Part shown: one piece after another, positions 35,129 through 42,257 of the stretch
Layout: the number at the start of each line of letters is the position of its first letter
Numbering within the stretch: the first letter of the stretch is position 1
From: an uncultured Collinsella sp.
Lineage (GTDB): Bacteria > Actinomycetota > Coriobacteriia > Coriobacteriales > Coriobacteriaceae
Reading direction: 5' to 3'
NCBI GenBank assembly: GCA_900759045.1
Contig: CAAETU010000079.1
Location: 51,696-115,695, forward strand
DNA length: 64,000 nucleotides
Made by a program: the position numbers and the translations under genes
Notes under the pieces: model-generated
What the model saw: the letters and a program-made list of their open reading frames with translations, nothing else
Databases searched by the model: none
Told to the model about the DNA's origin: nothing

Positions 35129-36274
35129 ATGGACCTTGCCGATATTCGCCAGGCCATCGATGGTATCGACACCACCCTGCTCAACAGCTTTGTCGAGCGT
35201 ATGGACATTGCCACCGAAGTCGCCAAATCCAAGATCGAGATGGGCAAGGCCGTCTTTGACCCCGCCCGCGAACGCTCCAAGCTCAACAATCTCGCCAGCC
35301 GCGCACCCGAGCGCTATGAGGCCCAGACCATCACTCTGTTCCGCCTCCTCATGAGCATGAGCAAGGCCGAGCAGCAGCGCTACATCAACGAGCTCAATGG
35401 CATCACGGTGTCGCAAAAGGCCCGCGCCACGGCCGCAGCCTTTGACACGCCCTTCCCCCAGACGGCCACCGTCGCCTGCCAGGGCGTCGAAGGCGCCTAC
35501 AGTCAGATCGCCGCGTGCAAGCTCTTCGACGTGCCCGATATCGCCTTCTTTGAGACCTTCGAGGGCGTTATGCGCGCCATACGCGACGGCTTCTGCGAGT
35601 TTGGCGTGTTGCCCATCGAAAACTCAACTGCCGGATCGGTCAACGCCGTCTACGACCTGCTTGCACAGTTCGACTTCCATATCGTGCGCTCGCTGCGCCT
35701 CAAGATCGATCACAACTTACTCGTCAAACCCGGCACCAAGCTCGCCGACGTGCGCGAGGTCTACAGCCACGGCCAGGCCATTGCCCAGTGCGCCGGCTTT
35801 ATCGAGGGCCACGGACTGCATGCCACCAAGTACCCCAACACCGCTATGTCGGCCGAGATGGTCGCCAACTCCGAGCGCACCGATGTCGCCGCCATCGCCT
35901 CGCGCAGCTGTGCCGAGCTGTATGGCCTCGAGGTGCTGGAGCCCAACATCCAGGACTCAGACAACAACTACACGCGCTTCGTCGTCATCAGTCGCGAACC
36001 GCGCGTCTATCCCGGTGCCAACCGTACCTCGCTCATGATCACCACGGCCAATGAGCCGGGCGCGCTTTATCGCGTACTCGAGCGCTTCTACGCCCTCAAC
36101 ATCAACCTCATCAAGCTCGAGAGCCGCCCCATCCCCGGGCACGACTTTGAGTTTATGTTCTACTTTGACCTGGACTGCCCCTTTGGCAGCAAGGCCCTCG
36201 ACGACTTGCTCGACTCAATCGACGACGTGTGCGAGAGCTTCACCTACTTTGGCAGCTATACGGAGGTGCTCTAG
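35129..36274 (+). CDS. pheA: bifunctional chorismate mutase / prephenate dehydratase
   Basis: PheA converts chorismate to prephenate and then to phenylpyruvate. The ATG at 35129 behind AAAGGGG gives 381 residues. The AroQ-type mutase (about 1-90) begins DLADIRQAIDGIDTTLLNSF. The dehydratase (about 108-290) has VACQGVEGAYSQIAACKLF, PIENSTAGSVNAVYDLL and the catalytic Thr in NNYTRFVVIS. The ACT domain (about 298-381) has NEPGALYRVLERF and the Phe-binding ESRPIPGHDFEFMFYFD. It should be feedback-inhibited by Phe. It abuts aroE-aroK with no gap and also supplies prephenate for tyrA. Confidence 0.96.
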   Translation: MDLADIRQAIDGIDTTLLNSFVERMDIATEVAKSKIEMGKAVFDPARERSKLNNLASRAPERYEAQTITLFRLLMSMSKAEQQRYINELNGITVSQKARATAAAFDTPFPQTATVACQGVEGAYSQIAACKLFDVPDIAFFETFEGVMRAIRDGFCEFGVLPIENSTAGSVNAVYDLLAQFDFHIVRSLRLKIDHNLLVKPGTKLADVREVYSHGQAIAQCAGFIEGHGLHATKYPNTAMSAEMVANSERTDVAAIASRSCAELYGLEVLEPNIQDSDNNYTRFVVISREPRVYPGANRTSLMITTANEPGALYRVLERFYALNINLIKLESRPIPGHDFEFMFYFDLDCPFGSKALDDLLDSIDDVCESFTYFGSYTEVL

Positions 36275-37513
36275 ATGACCGATACCGTCGCGACCCGCCC
36301 CTACGGCGTGCTGGGCCGCGTGCTGGGCCACAGCTACACCCCGACCATCTACAAAGAGCTCGCTGGCCTGGAGTACGTGCGTTTTGAGCGCGAGCCCGAG
36401 GATCTCGAGGCTTTTATGACGGGCGATGAATGGGAAGGCACCAACGTGACCATCCCCTACAAGCGTGCCGTCATGGAATACCTGGACGAGCTGAGCCCGC
36501 TGGCCGAGCGCATGGGCAACGTCAACACCATCACGCGCCTGCCCGATGGCCGCCTGCGCGGCGACAACACCGACTACTTTGGTTTTCAGTGTCTGGTCGA
36601 GGAGCTGGGCGTTGAAGTTGCCGACAAGAAGGTCCTTGTGCTCGGCGCCACCGGTGGCGCAGGTACCACTGCCAGCATGGTGCTCGGCGACCTAGGCGCC
36701 ACCGTCGTGCCTGCCGGACGCACGAGCGAGGTCAACTATGGCAACATCGCACAGCAATCCGATGCCGCGCTGCTCGTCAACTGCACGCCTGCCGGCATGT
36801 TCCCCCACTGCCCCGACGCTCCCTGCACGCTCGAAGGCCTCGATGCGCTCGAGGGCGTCATCGACATTGTCTACAACCCCGCCCGCACGGGTCTGATGCT
36901 CGAGGCCGAGCGCCGCGGCATCCCCTGCATCGGCGGCCTGCTCATGCTTGTAGCACAAGCAGCACAGGCTGTTGAGCGCTACACCGGCAAAGCCACCCCG
37001 CGCGAGCGCATCCTGGACGTAACGGAGCGCCTGTCTCACCGCGAGCAGAACATCGCCCTGATTGGCATGCCAGGTTCGGGCAAGACCCGCGTGGGCGAGC
37101 AGATCGCCCAGCTCACGGACCGCGAGCACATCGACCTCGATCGCGCCCTCGAGGAGCGCCTGGGCATGCCCTGCGCCGACTTTATCGTCGAGCGCGGCGA
37201 GGCAGCCTTCCGCGAGCAGGAGACGGCGGAGCTGGCCGACATCTCCAAGCGCAGCGGCCTGGTGCTTTCCACGGGCGGCGGCGTGGTCACACGCGACGAG
37301 AACTACCCGCTGCTGCACCAGAACAGCCAGATCGTGATGCTCAACCGCAAGCTCGACGAACTCGCCCATAAGGGTCGCCCCATCACCGCACGCGATGGCA
37401 TCGATAAGCTCGCCGAGCAGCGCATGCCGCGCTACCGCGCCTGGGCCGACTACATCATCGACTCACGCGACCGCGCCGCCAACACCGCCCGCGCCGTCCT
37501 CGACACCCTCTAA
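36275..37513 (+). CDS. aroEK: shikimate dehydrogenase - shikimate kinase fusion
   Basis: One chain should catalyse two successive steps: reduction of 3-dehydroshikimate and phosphorylation of shikimate. The 412 residues comprise AroE (about 1-245: VLGHSYTPTIYKEL, the catalytic Lys in NVTIPYKRAVM, DNTDYFGF, and the NADP motif VLGATGGAGTTASM) and AroK (about 258-412: Walker A GMPGSGKTRVG, DLDRALEERLG, STGGGVV, GRPITA). A linker of about 15 residues joins them. The ATG directly follows the pheA TAG. The order of the steps matches the domain order. Confidence 0.94.
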   Translation: MTDTVATRPYGVLGRVLGHSYTPTIYKELAGLEYVRFEREPEDLEAFMTGDEWEGTNVTIPYKRAVMEYLDELSPLAERMGNVNTITRLPDGRLRGDNTDYFGFQCLVEELGVEVADKKVLVLGATGGAGTTASMVLGDLGATVVPAGRTSEVNYGNIAQQSDAALLVNCTPAGMFPHCPDAPCTLEGLDALEGVIDIVYNPARTGLMLEAERRGIPCIGGLLMLVAQAAQAVERYTGKATPRERILDVTERLSHREQNIALIGMPGSGKTRVGEQIAQLTDREHIDLDRALEERLGMPCADFIVERGEAAFREQETAELADISKRSGLVLSTGGGVVTRDENYPLLHQNSQIVMLNRKLDELAHKGRPITARDGIDKLAEQRMPRYRAWADYIIDSRDRAANTARAVLDTL

Positions 37514-37552
37514 ACCACCACAAAGGGGACAGGCACCTTTGTGGTGGTTTTT
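37513..37552 (+). terminator. terminator after aroE-aroK with a GGACAGGCA loop
   Basis: AACCACCACAAAGG pairs perfectly with CCTTTGTGGTGGTT (14 bp) around GGACAGGCA, ending in TTTTT. It starts at the last base of the stop codon. The loop sequence recalls REP-like repeats seen in other genomes. aroQ and glf lie beyond it. Confidence 0.85.
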
Positions 37553-37593
37553 CATTCCGCCTCACCGCCCGCCCAACTGCAAAGGAAACAACC

Positions 37594-38031
37594 ATGAAAG
37601 CACTCGTCATCAACGGACCCAACCTCAACATGCTCGGCATTCGCGAGCCGGGCATCTACGGCAGCGACAACTACGACCGCCTGGTCCAGATTTGCCAGGA
37701 GGCGGGTGCCGCACAGGGCTTTGACGAGGTCGAGGTCTTCCAGTCCAACCACGAGGGCAGCATCGTCGACAAGATCCAGGAGGCCTACGGCAAGGTCGAC
37801 GGCATCGTCATCAACCCGGCCGCTTACACGCATACGAGCGTAGCGATCCTCGATGCCCTCAAGGCCGTCGCCATCCCCGCCGTCGAGGTCCACATCAGCG
37901 CCGTCGAAACACGCGAGGACTTCCGCCAGGTGAGCTACGCCCGCCTGGCCTGCTTCGCCACCATCACCGGCGAGGGCCTGCAGGGCTACGTTCACGCGCT
38001 GGAGCTGCTGAAAGGGCATCTGCTACACTAA
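37594..38031 (+). CDS. aroQ: 3-dehydroquinate dehydratase, type II
   Basis: AroQ dehydrates 3-dehydroquinate to 3-dehydroshikimate. The 145-residue length and motifs fit the dodecameric type II enzyme: VINGPNLNMLGIREPGIYG (about 5-23, with the catalytic Arg and Tyr), FQSNHEGSIVDKIQEA (about 49-64), INPAAYTHTSVAILDAL and VEVHISAVETREDFR. The ATG follows AAAGGAAAC. It is after a terminator, so it may be expressed separately or by read-through. Confidence 0.96.
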   Translation: MKALVINGPNLNMLGIREPGIYGSDNYDRLVQICQEAGAAQGFDEVEVFQSNHEGSIVDKIQEAYGKVDGIVINPAAYTHTSVAILDALKAVAIPAVEVHISAVETREDFRQVSYARLACFATITGEGLQGYVHALELLKGHLLH

Positions 38032-38109
38032 TCTTTGGGGTAAATAAGCCAGTGGCGTTTGTCCCGAATCTTTAGTAACTGTTCGCTTGACATACAAAGG
38101 AGCATATCC

Positions 38110-39234
38110 ATGTCCCAGTACGATTACCTAGTCGTCGGCGCCGGTCTCTCTGGCGCCGTCTTTGCCAATGCCGCAAAGAGCGCCGGCAAGTCGGTCCTGG
38201 TCATCGATCGCCGCGACCACATTGCCGGCAACATCTACACCGAGGACGTCGAGGGCATCCAGGTCCACCGCTACGGCGCGCACATCTTCCACACCTCCAT
38301 GAAGGACGTCTGGGACTACGTCAACCGCTTCGCCGAGTTCAACAACTACGTCAACTCGCCGGTCGCCAACTTCCACGGCAACATGTACAACATGCCCTTC
38401 AACATGAACACCTTCGCCAAGATGTGGCCGTGCGTCGTAACGCCGGCGGACGCCAAGGCCAAGATCGCCGAGCAGGTGGCCGCCGAGAACATCGGCGAGC
38501 CGCAGAACCTGGAGGAGCAGGCGCTGTCGCTCGTCGGCCGCGACATCTTCGAGACGCTCGTGAAGGGCTACACCGAGAAGCAGTGGGGCCGCGACTGTCG
38601 CGACCTGCCCGCGAGCATCATCAAGCGCCTCCCCTGCCGCTTTACCTACGACAATAACTACTTCAACGACCGCTACCAGGGCATCCCCATGGGCGGCTAC
38701 ACCAAGATGGTCGCCAACATGCTCGAGGGCGTCGAGGTGCGCTGCGGCGTGGAGTACAAGGAGCTGATTGCCGCCGAGCCCGATATCGCCACCAAGACGA
38801 TCTACTGCGGCCCCATCGACGCGTTCTACGACTTTAAGCTGGGCACGCTCGAGTACCGTAGTCTGCGCTTTGAGACCGAGACCCTCGACGAGCAGGACCA
38901 CCAGGGCGTTGCCGTGGTCAACTACACCGAGCGCGAGATCCCCTACACGCGAATCATCGAGCACAAGCACTTTGAGTTCGGCACGCAGGAAAAAACCGTC
39001 ATCACGCGCGAGTACCCGGCCGACTGGAAGCCCGGCGACGAGCCCTACTACCCCATCAACGACGCTAAGAACGAGGCACTGTACAAGCAGTACGAGGAGC
39101 TGGCGGCGCAGGAGGGCGACGTGATCTTTGCCGGTCGCCTGGGCGGCTACAAGTACTACGACATGGACAAGGCCATCGCCGCAGCCTTCAAGCTCGTCCG
39201 CGACGAGCTTGGCGTGGAGCCGACTGAGGCATAA
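38110..39234 (+). CDS. glf: UDP-galactopyranose mutase
   Basis: Glf is a flavoenzyme that converts UDP-galactopyranose to UDP-galactofuranose, the donor for galactofuranosyltransferases. The ATG at 38110 behind AAAGGAG gives 374 residues, opening YDYLVVGAGLSGAVFANAA (FAD-binding). Other motifs are HRYGAHIFHTSMKDVWDYVN, KGYTEKQWGRDCRDLP, and the C-terminal FAGRLGGYKYYDMDKAI. It is the first gene of the surface-glycan region and fits the two GlfT2-like genes at 42258-47293. Its GC content is high, like the housekeeping part. Confidence 0.97.
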   Translation: MSQYDYLVVGAGLSGAVFANAAKSAGKSVLVIDRRDHIAGNIYTEDVEGIQVHRYGAHIFHTSMKDVWDYVNRFAEFNNYVNSPVANFHGNMYNMPFNMNTFAKMWPCVVTPADAKAKIAEQVAAENIGEPQNLEEQALSLVGRDIFETLVKGYTEKQWGRDCRDLPASIIKRLPCRFTYDNNYFNDRYQGIPMGGYTKMVANMLEGVEVRCGVEYKELIAAEPDIATKTIYCGPIDAFYDFKLGTLEYRSLRFETETLDEQDHQGVAVVNYTEREIPYTRIIEHKHFEFGTQEKTVITREYPADWKPGDEPYYPINDAKNEALYKQYEELAAQEGDVIFAGRLGGYKYYDMDKAIAAAFKLVRDELGVEPTEA

Positions 39235-39276
39235 GAGCCCAACAGCCAAAGGCTGATAGCCATTCTGGGATGTAGA

Positions 39277-39307
39277 AAGTCCGGTGCAGCATCGCTGCAT
39301 CGGACTT
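39277..39307 (+). terminator. intrinsic terminator after glf
   Basis: AAGTCCGGTGCAGC pairs with GCTGCATCGGACTT (one G-U pair) around ATC, followed by ATTGTTG. The T run is weak but the stem is strong. Confidence 0.65.
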
Positions 39308-39340
39308 ATTGTTGAGGGAGCACTGCACGCGCACGCGTCC

Positions 39341-39376
39341 CAAAAAGCAAAGACCCGGCACAATAACCGGGTCTTC
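39341..39376 (-). terminator. intrinsic terminator of tRNA-Arg(TCT)
   Basis: AAGACCCGG pairs with CCGGGTCTT, followed by TGCTTTTT on the minus strand, 11 bases after the tRNA 3' end. Confidence 0.8.
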
Positions 39377-39386
39377 AAAAACTCTC

Positions 39387-39463
39387 TGGTGCTCCATGGC
39401 GGATTCGAACCGTCGACCTTGGGATTAGAAGTCCCCTGCTCTATCCAACTGAGCTAATGGAGC
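39387..39463 (-). tRNA. tRNA-Arg, anticodon TCT
   Basis: A 77-nt cloverleaf with encoded CCA: acceptor GCTCCAT/ATGGAGC, anticodon loop CTTCTAA (anticodon TCT, reading AGA), and T-arm GACGG-TTCGAAT-CCGCC. The AT-rich glycan locus begins at once on its 5' side. Confidence 0.97.
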
Positions 39464-39467
39464 ATAA

Positions 39468-39493
39468 AGCCGCGAGTACAAGTTCACGCGGCT
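39468..39493 (-). other. hairpin between wzt and tRNA-Arg(TCT)
   Basis: AGCCGCG pairs with CGCGGCT (7 bp), then TTTATG on the minus strand. It could end the wzm-wzt transcript. A TATAAT at 39499-39504 just before it could start the tRNA, but no good -35 is visible. Confidence 0.45.
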
Positions 39494-39506
39494 AATAAAT
39501 TATAAC

Positions 39507-40274
39507 CTACTTGAACTGGTCGTGGTATGCCTTGCAGACCTCATCCACGGGGCCATCCATACGTAGGTCGCCCTTTTCGATCCAAACAGCACGCTGGCAA
39601 ATGCGCTCAACCTGCTCCATGGAGTGGGAAACGAACAAGACCGTGACGTCACCACTCTCGATAAAGTGCTGAATGCGGCGCTCGCACTTCTGCTGGAAAA
39701 AGACATCGCCAACAGAAAGCGTCTCATCGACGATGAGAATATCGGGCTCGGTAATCGTGGCGATAGCAAAGGCAATACGCGCAACCATACCCGAAGAGAA
39801 GTTCTTCAGCGGCATGTCGACAAAGTCTTTGAGCTCAGCGAACTCAATGATCTCGTCAAAACTAGCGTCGATAAACTCCTTGGTATAGCCAAGCAGCGCA
39901 CCGTTCAGATAGATGTTCTCACGCGCGGTAAGCTCCGGGTCAAAGCCAGCACCGAGCTCAATCAGTGGTGCGATATTGCCGTGAACTATAACCTCGCCTT
40001 CGCTGGGCTCCAAAACGCCAGCGATAATCTTGAGCATCGTAGACTTGCCGGAACCGTTAGTACCAACAAGGCCAACAACCTCGCCGCGATGCACCTCAAA
40101 CGAAATGTGCTTAAGCGCACGAAACTCCTCAAAGAACAGCTCGTGCTTGGCGAGCTTAATAAAATACTCCTTGAGGTTTGTCAGGGACTCGGACGCCATG
40201 TTAAAGATCATGGTGACGTCTTTGACCTCAACAGCAAGGGGCTGCTTGCTGTAATCAATAGCAGATTCAGTCAT
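39507..40274 (-). CDS. wzt: polysaccharide ABC exporter, ATP-binding protein
   Basis: This ATPase powers export of a lipid-linked polysaccharide or teichoic-acid-like chain across the membrane. The 255 residues (ATG at 40274 behind AAGGAG) show Walker A VGTNGSGKSTMLK (about 72-84), signature FSSGMVARIAFA and Walker B ILIVDETLSVGD. The long N-terminal extension before the Walker A (LTNLKEYFIKLAKHELFFEE) is typical of Wzt/TagH proteins. There is no C-terminal carbohydrate-binding domain, so end-cap recognition is not expected. It is 12 bp after wzm. Confidence 0.92.
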   Translation of the reverse strand: MTESAIDYSKQPLAVEVKDVTMIFNMASESLTNLKEYFIKLAKHELFFEEFRALKHISFEVHRGEVVGLVGTNGSGKSTMLKIIAGVLEPSEGEVIVHGNIAPLIELGAGFDPELTARENIYLNGALLGYTKEFIDASFDEIIEFAELKDFVDMPLKNFSSGMVARIAFAIATITEPDILIVDETLSVGDVFFQQKCERRIQHFIESGDVTVLFVSHSMEQVERICQRAVWIEKGDLRMDGPVDEVCKAYHDQFK

Positions 40275-40286
40275 GAACAGCACTCC

Positions 40287-41132
40287 TTAAATGTAGAGAA
40301 TAAACTTGTGCTCGGTCTTATGAAACACGGTGTAGCCAATAACAAGAGCAAGAACAGCCCAGGCAACACATAAGCCGAACGTAAGCGCAGAAGGCACGGT
40401 ATTGAACAGGAAGATATCACGCATAAACTGGAGATAGTTGTACATGGGATTCACAACCACCAGCACCTGAATCCAACGAGCCATCTGGCTGATAAAGTCT
40501 GTCGTCCAGAAAATCGGCGTCAAATACATCCAAGCAGTAATAACAACGCTCCACAGATGCATAACATCACGGAAGAAGACTGCCAATGCTGACAGCATCA
40601 TGCCCAAGCCCATGCAGAAGCACATGAGCAACAGCAGGCAAACCGGCAGTAGAATTAAATGCCAAGTAGGAGCCACACGGAAAAAGAGCATAACAAGGGC
40701 GACGGCAACCAAAGAGAAGGAAAAGTTGACGAGCGAGAACAACACCTTCTGCACCGGGAACACCCAACGATGTACTTTGACCTTCTTCAGCAACGAGGAC
40801 GCCCAAATGATAGACATCAGCGCCTGGTTCGTCGATTCGGACATGACGGAGAACGTTACGTTGCCGACGATCAGGTAAAGCGGATACAGCTCGGGGGTAA
40901 CAGAGCCATTACGGCCTTGCGCGAAGATTGTCGAAAACACAATCGACATCACAACCATCATCAGCAGCGGGTTAAGCACGGACCATGCCACACCCAGAAC
41001 ACTGCGACGATATTTGATCTTAAAATCTTTGGTGACAAGCTGCTTAAGAATGAACTTGTCCTTTTCAAAATCATTTTTAGCGTGAGAGGCCGGTTTAGCC
41101 ACCGCTTTCTGACTCTCTACATTGTCAGCCAC
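40287..41132 (-). CDS. wzm: polysaccharide ABC exporter, permease
   Basis: This ABC-2-type permease forms the membrane channel with the Wzt ATPase. The GTG at 41132 behind AAGGAG, giving 281 residues, is preferred over earlier in-frame codons. The N-terminal amphipathic region DFKIKYRRSVLGVAWSVLNP (about 37-56) and six hydrophobic helices are typical, as is the late YLTPIFW motif. It shares AT-rich composition with its neighbours. With glf and GlfT2-like enzymes nearby, a galactofuranose-containing polymer is the likely cargo. Confidence 0.9.
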   Translation of the reverse strand: MADNVESQKAVAKPASHAKNDFEKDKFILKQLVTKDFKIKYRRSVLGVAWSVLNPLLMMVVMSIVFSTIFAQGRNGSVTPELYPLYLIVGNVTFSVMSESTNQALMSIIWASSLLKKVKVHRWVFPVQKVLFSLVNFSFSLVAVALVMLFFRVAPTWHLILLPVCLLLLMCFCMGLGMMLSALAVFFRDVMHLWSVVITAWMYLTPIFWTTDFISQMARWIQVLVVVNPMYNYLQFMRDIFLFNTVPSALTFGLCVAWAVLALVIGYTVFHKTEHKFILYI

Positions 41133-41254
41133 GGACCATCTCCTTGTCTCGTAAAACATAACATTGGAAAGTATAGCCCTCCCACGTTGACGATAACCCA
41201 CCGCAACAAATCTGGAAAACTAACCCATATCTAATCAAAGGGGCAGGCGATAGG

Positions 41255-41260
41255 TATACT
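41255..41260 (+). promoter_or_regulatory. possible -10 box for the GT2 gene at 41294
   Basis: TATACT (in GGTATACT, as before dinB) gives a leader of about 27 nt carrying AAAGGAGG. No good -35 is seen. It lies in the 161-bp divergent gap upstream of wzm. Confidence 0.35.
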
Positions 41261-41293
41261 TTCGACCAGATGAGTCATTAAAGGAGGTCCTAC

Positions 41294-42223
41294 ATGGACT
41301 ATTCGAATACCGCCGTCATAATCCCCTGTTACAACGAAGCACTGACGATTGGCAAAGTTGTCGACGATTTTCATCGAGAGCTGCCCGGCGCAGCTGTCTA
41401 TGTCTACGACAACAACTCTTCCGATGACACTTCGCATATCGCTAAGCAGCACGGGGCTACGGTGCGCCACGAGCCTAGGCAGGGCAAAGGCAACGTGTGC
41501 CGCCAAATGTTCCGTGATGTCGATGCCGAATGCTACTTGATGGTCGACGGCGACGATACCTACCCCGCCGAAGCTGCCAAGTCACTCTGCAATCCCATCC
41601 TTAACGGCGAAGCAGATATGACCGTTGGCGATCGTCTTTCAAACGGCACCTATGCCGAAGAGAATAAACGAGCCTTTCACGGCTTTGGCAACAACCTTGT
41701 TCGTGCGATGATCAAATGGATTTACGGCTACAGCTTTGACGACGTCATGACCGGCTACCGAGCCATGAGCAAGCCTTTCGTCAAGACCTTCCCCGTCTTG
41801 AGCGAGGGCTTTCAGATCGAAACCGAGCTCTCCATCCATGCCGTCGACCACCGCTGGCGCATTCAAGACGTGCCGGTAGAGTATCGAGATCGACCTGCCG
41901 GCTCTGAATCCAAACTCAACACAGTTAGCGACGGTATTAAAGTCATAGCAATGATCGGCACGCTCTTTAAAGACTATCGTCCGCTCAAATTCTTTAGTCT
42001 TATTGCACTCGTTTTCGCCATCATCGGTCTTGCCCTGGGAATACCGATTGTTGCAGAGTACTTCCAAACCGGCTTAGTCCCCCGTTTCCCCACAGCCATG
42101 CTGGCAGCCTCATTCATGTTTCTGTGCGGCCTGAGCCTGGCAACGGGGCTCATTCTCGACTCGGTTGCAAAGGTTGAACGAAAGCAATGGGAACTACAAG
42201 CCTATAAAACTTATTCAACATAA
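41294..42223 (+). CDS. family 2 glycosyltransferase with two C-terminal membrane helices
   Basis: This resembles polyprenyl-phosphate sugar synthases (DPM1/GtrB type), which load a sugar on a lipid carrier. The 309 residues have the GT-A opening AVIIPCYNEALTIGKVVDDF (about 7-26), the acceptor Asp pair in VDGDDTYP, and YRAMSKPFVKTFPVLSEGFQIE (partly quoted). Two hydrophobic helices lie at about 235-255 and 268-292. The ATG follows AAAGGAGG. It points away from wzm. The donor sugar cannot be told. Confidence 0.82.
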   Translation: MDYSNTAVIIPCYNEALTIGKVVDDFHRELPGAAVYVYDNNSSDDTSHIAKQHGATVRHEPRQGKGNVCRQMFRDVDAECYLMVDGDDTYPAEAAKSLCNPILNGEADMTVGDRLSNGTYAEENKRAFHGFGNNLVRAMIKWIYGYSFDDVMTGYRAMSKPFVKTFPVLSEGFQIETELSIHAVDHRWRIQDVPVEYRDRPAGSESKLNTVSDGIKVIAMIGTLFKDYRPLKFFSLIALVFAIIGLALGIPIVAEYFQTGLVPRFPTAMLAASFMFLCGLSLATGLILDSVAKVERKQWELQAYKTYST

Positions 42224-42257
42224 GAAGAGGTCTGGACTGAGTCCGGACCTCTTCTTA
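42221..42257. terminator. bidirectional terminator between convergent glycosyltransferase genes
   Basis: AAGAAGAGGTCTGGAC pairs with GTCCGGACCTCTTCTT around TGA. It starts at the stop codon of the gene ending at 42223 and ends at the stop of the gene at 42258, so it serves both. Confidence 0.8.

Noticed and set aside
39387..39463. Attachment site of an integrated element
   Set aside because: No integrase gene and no repeat of the tRNA 3' end were found in the window.
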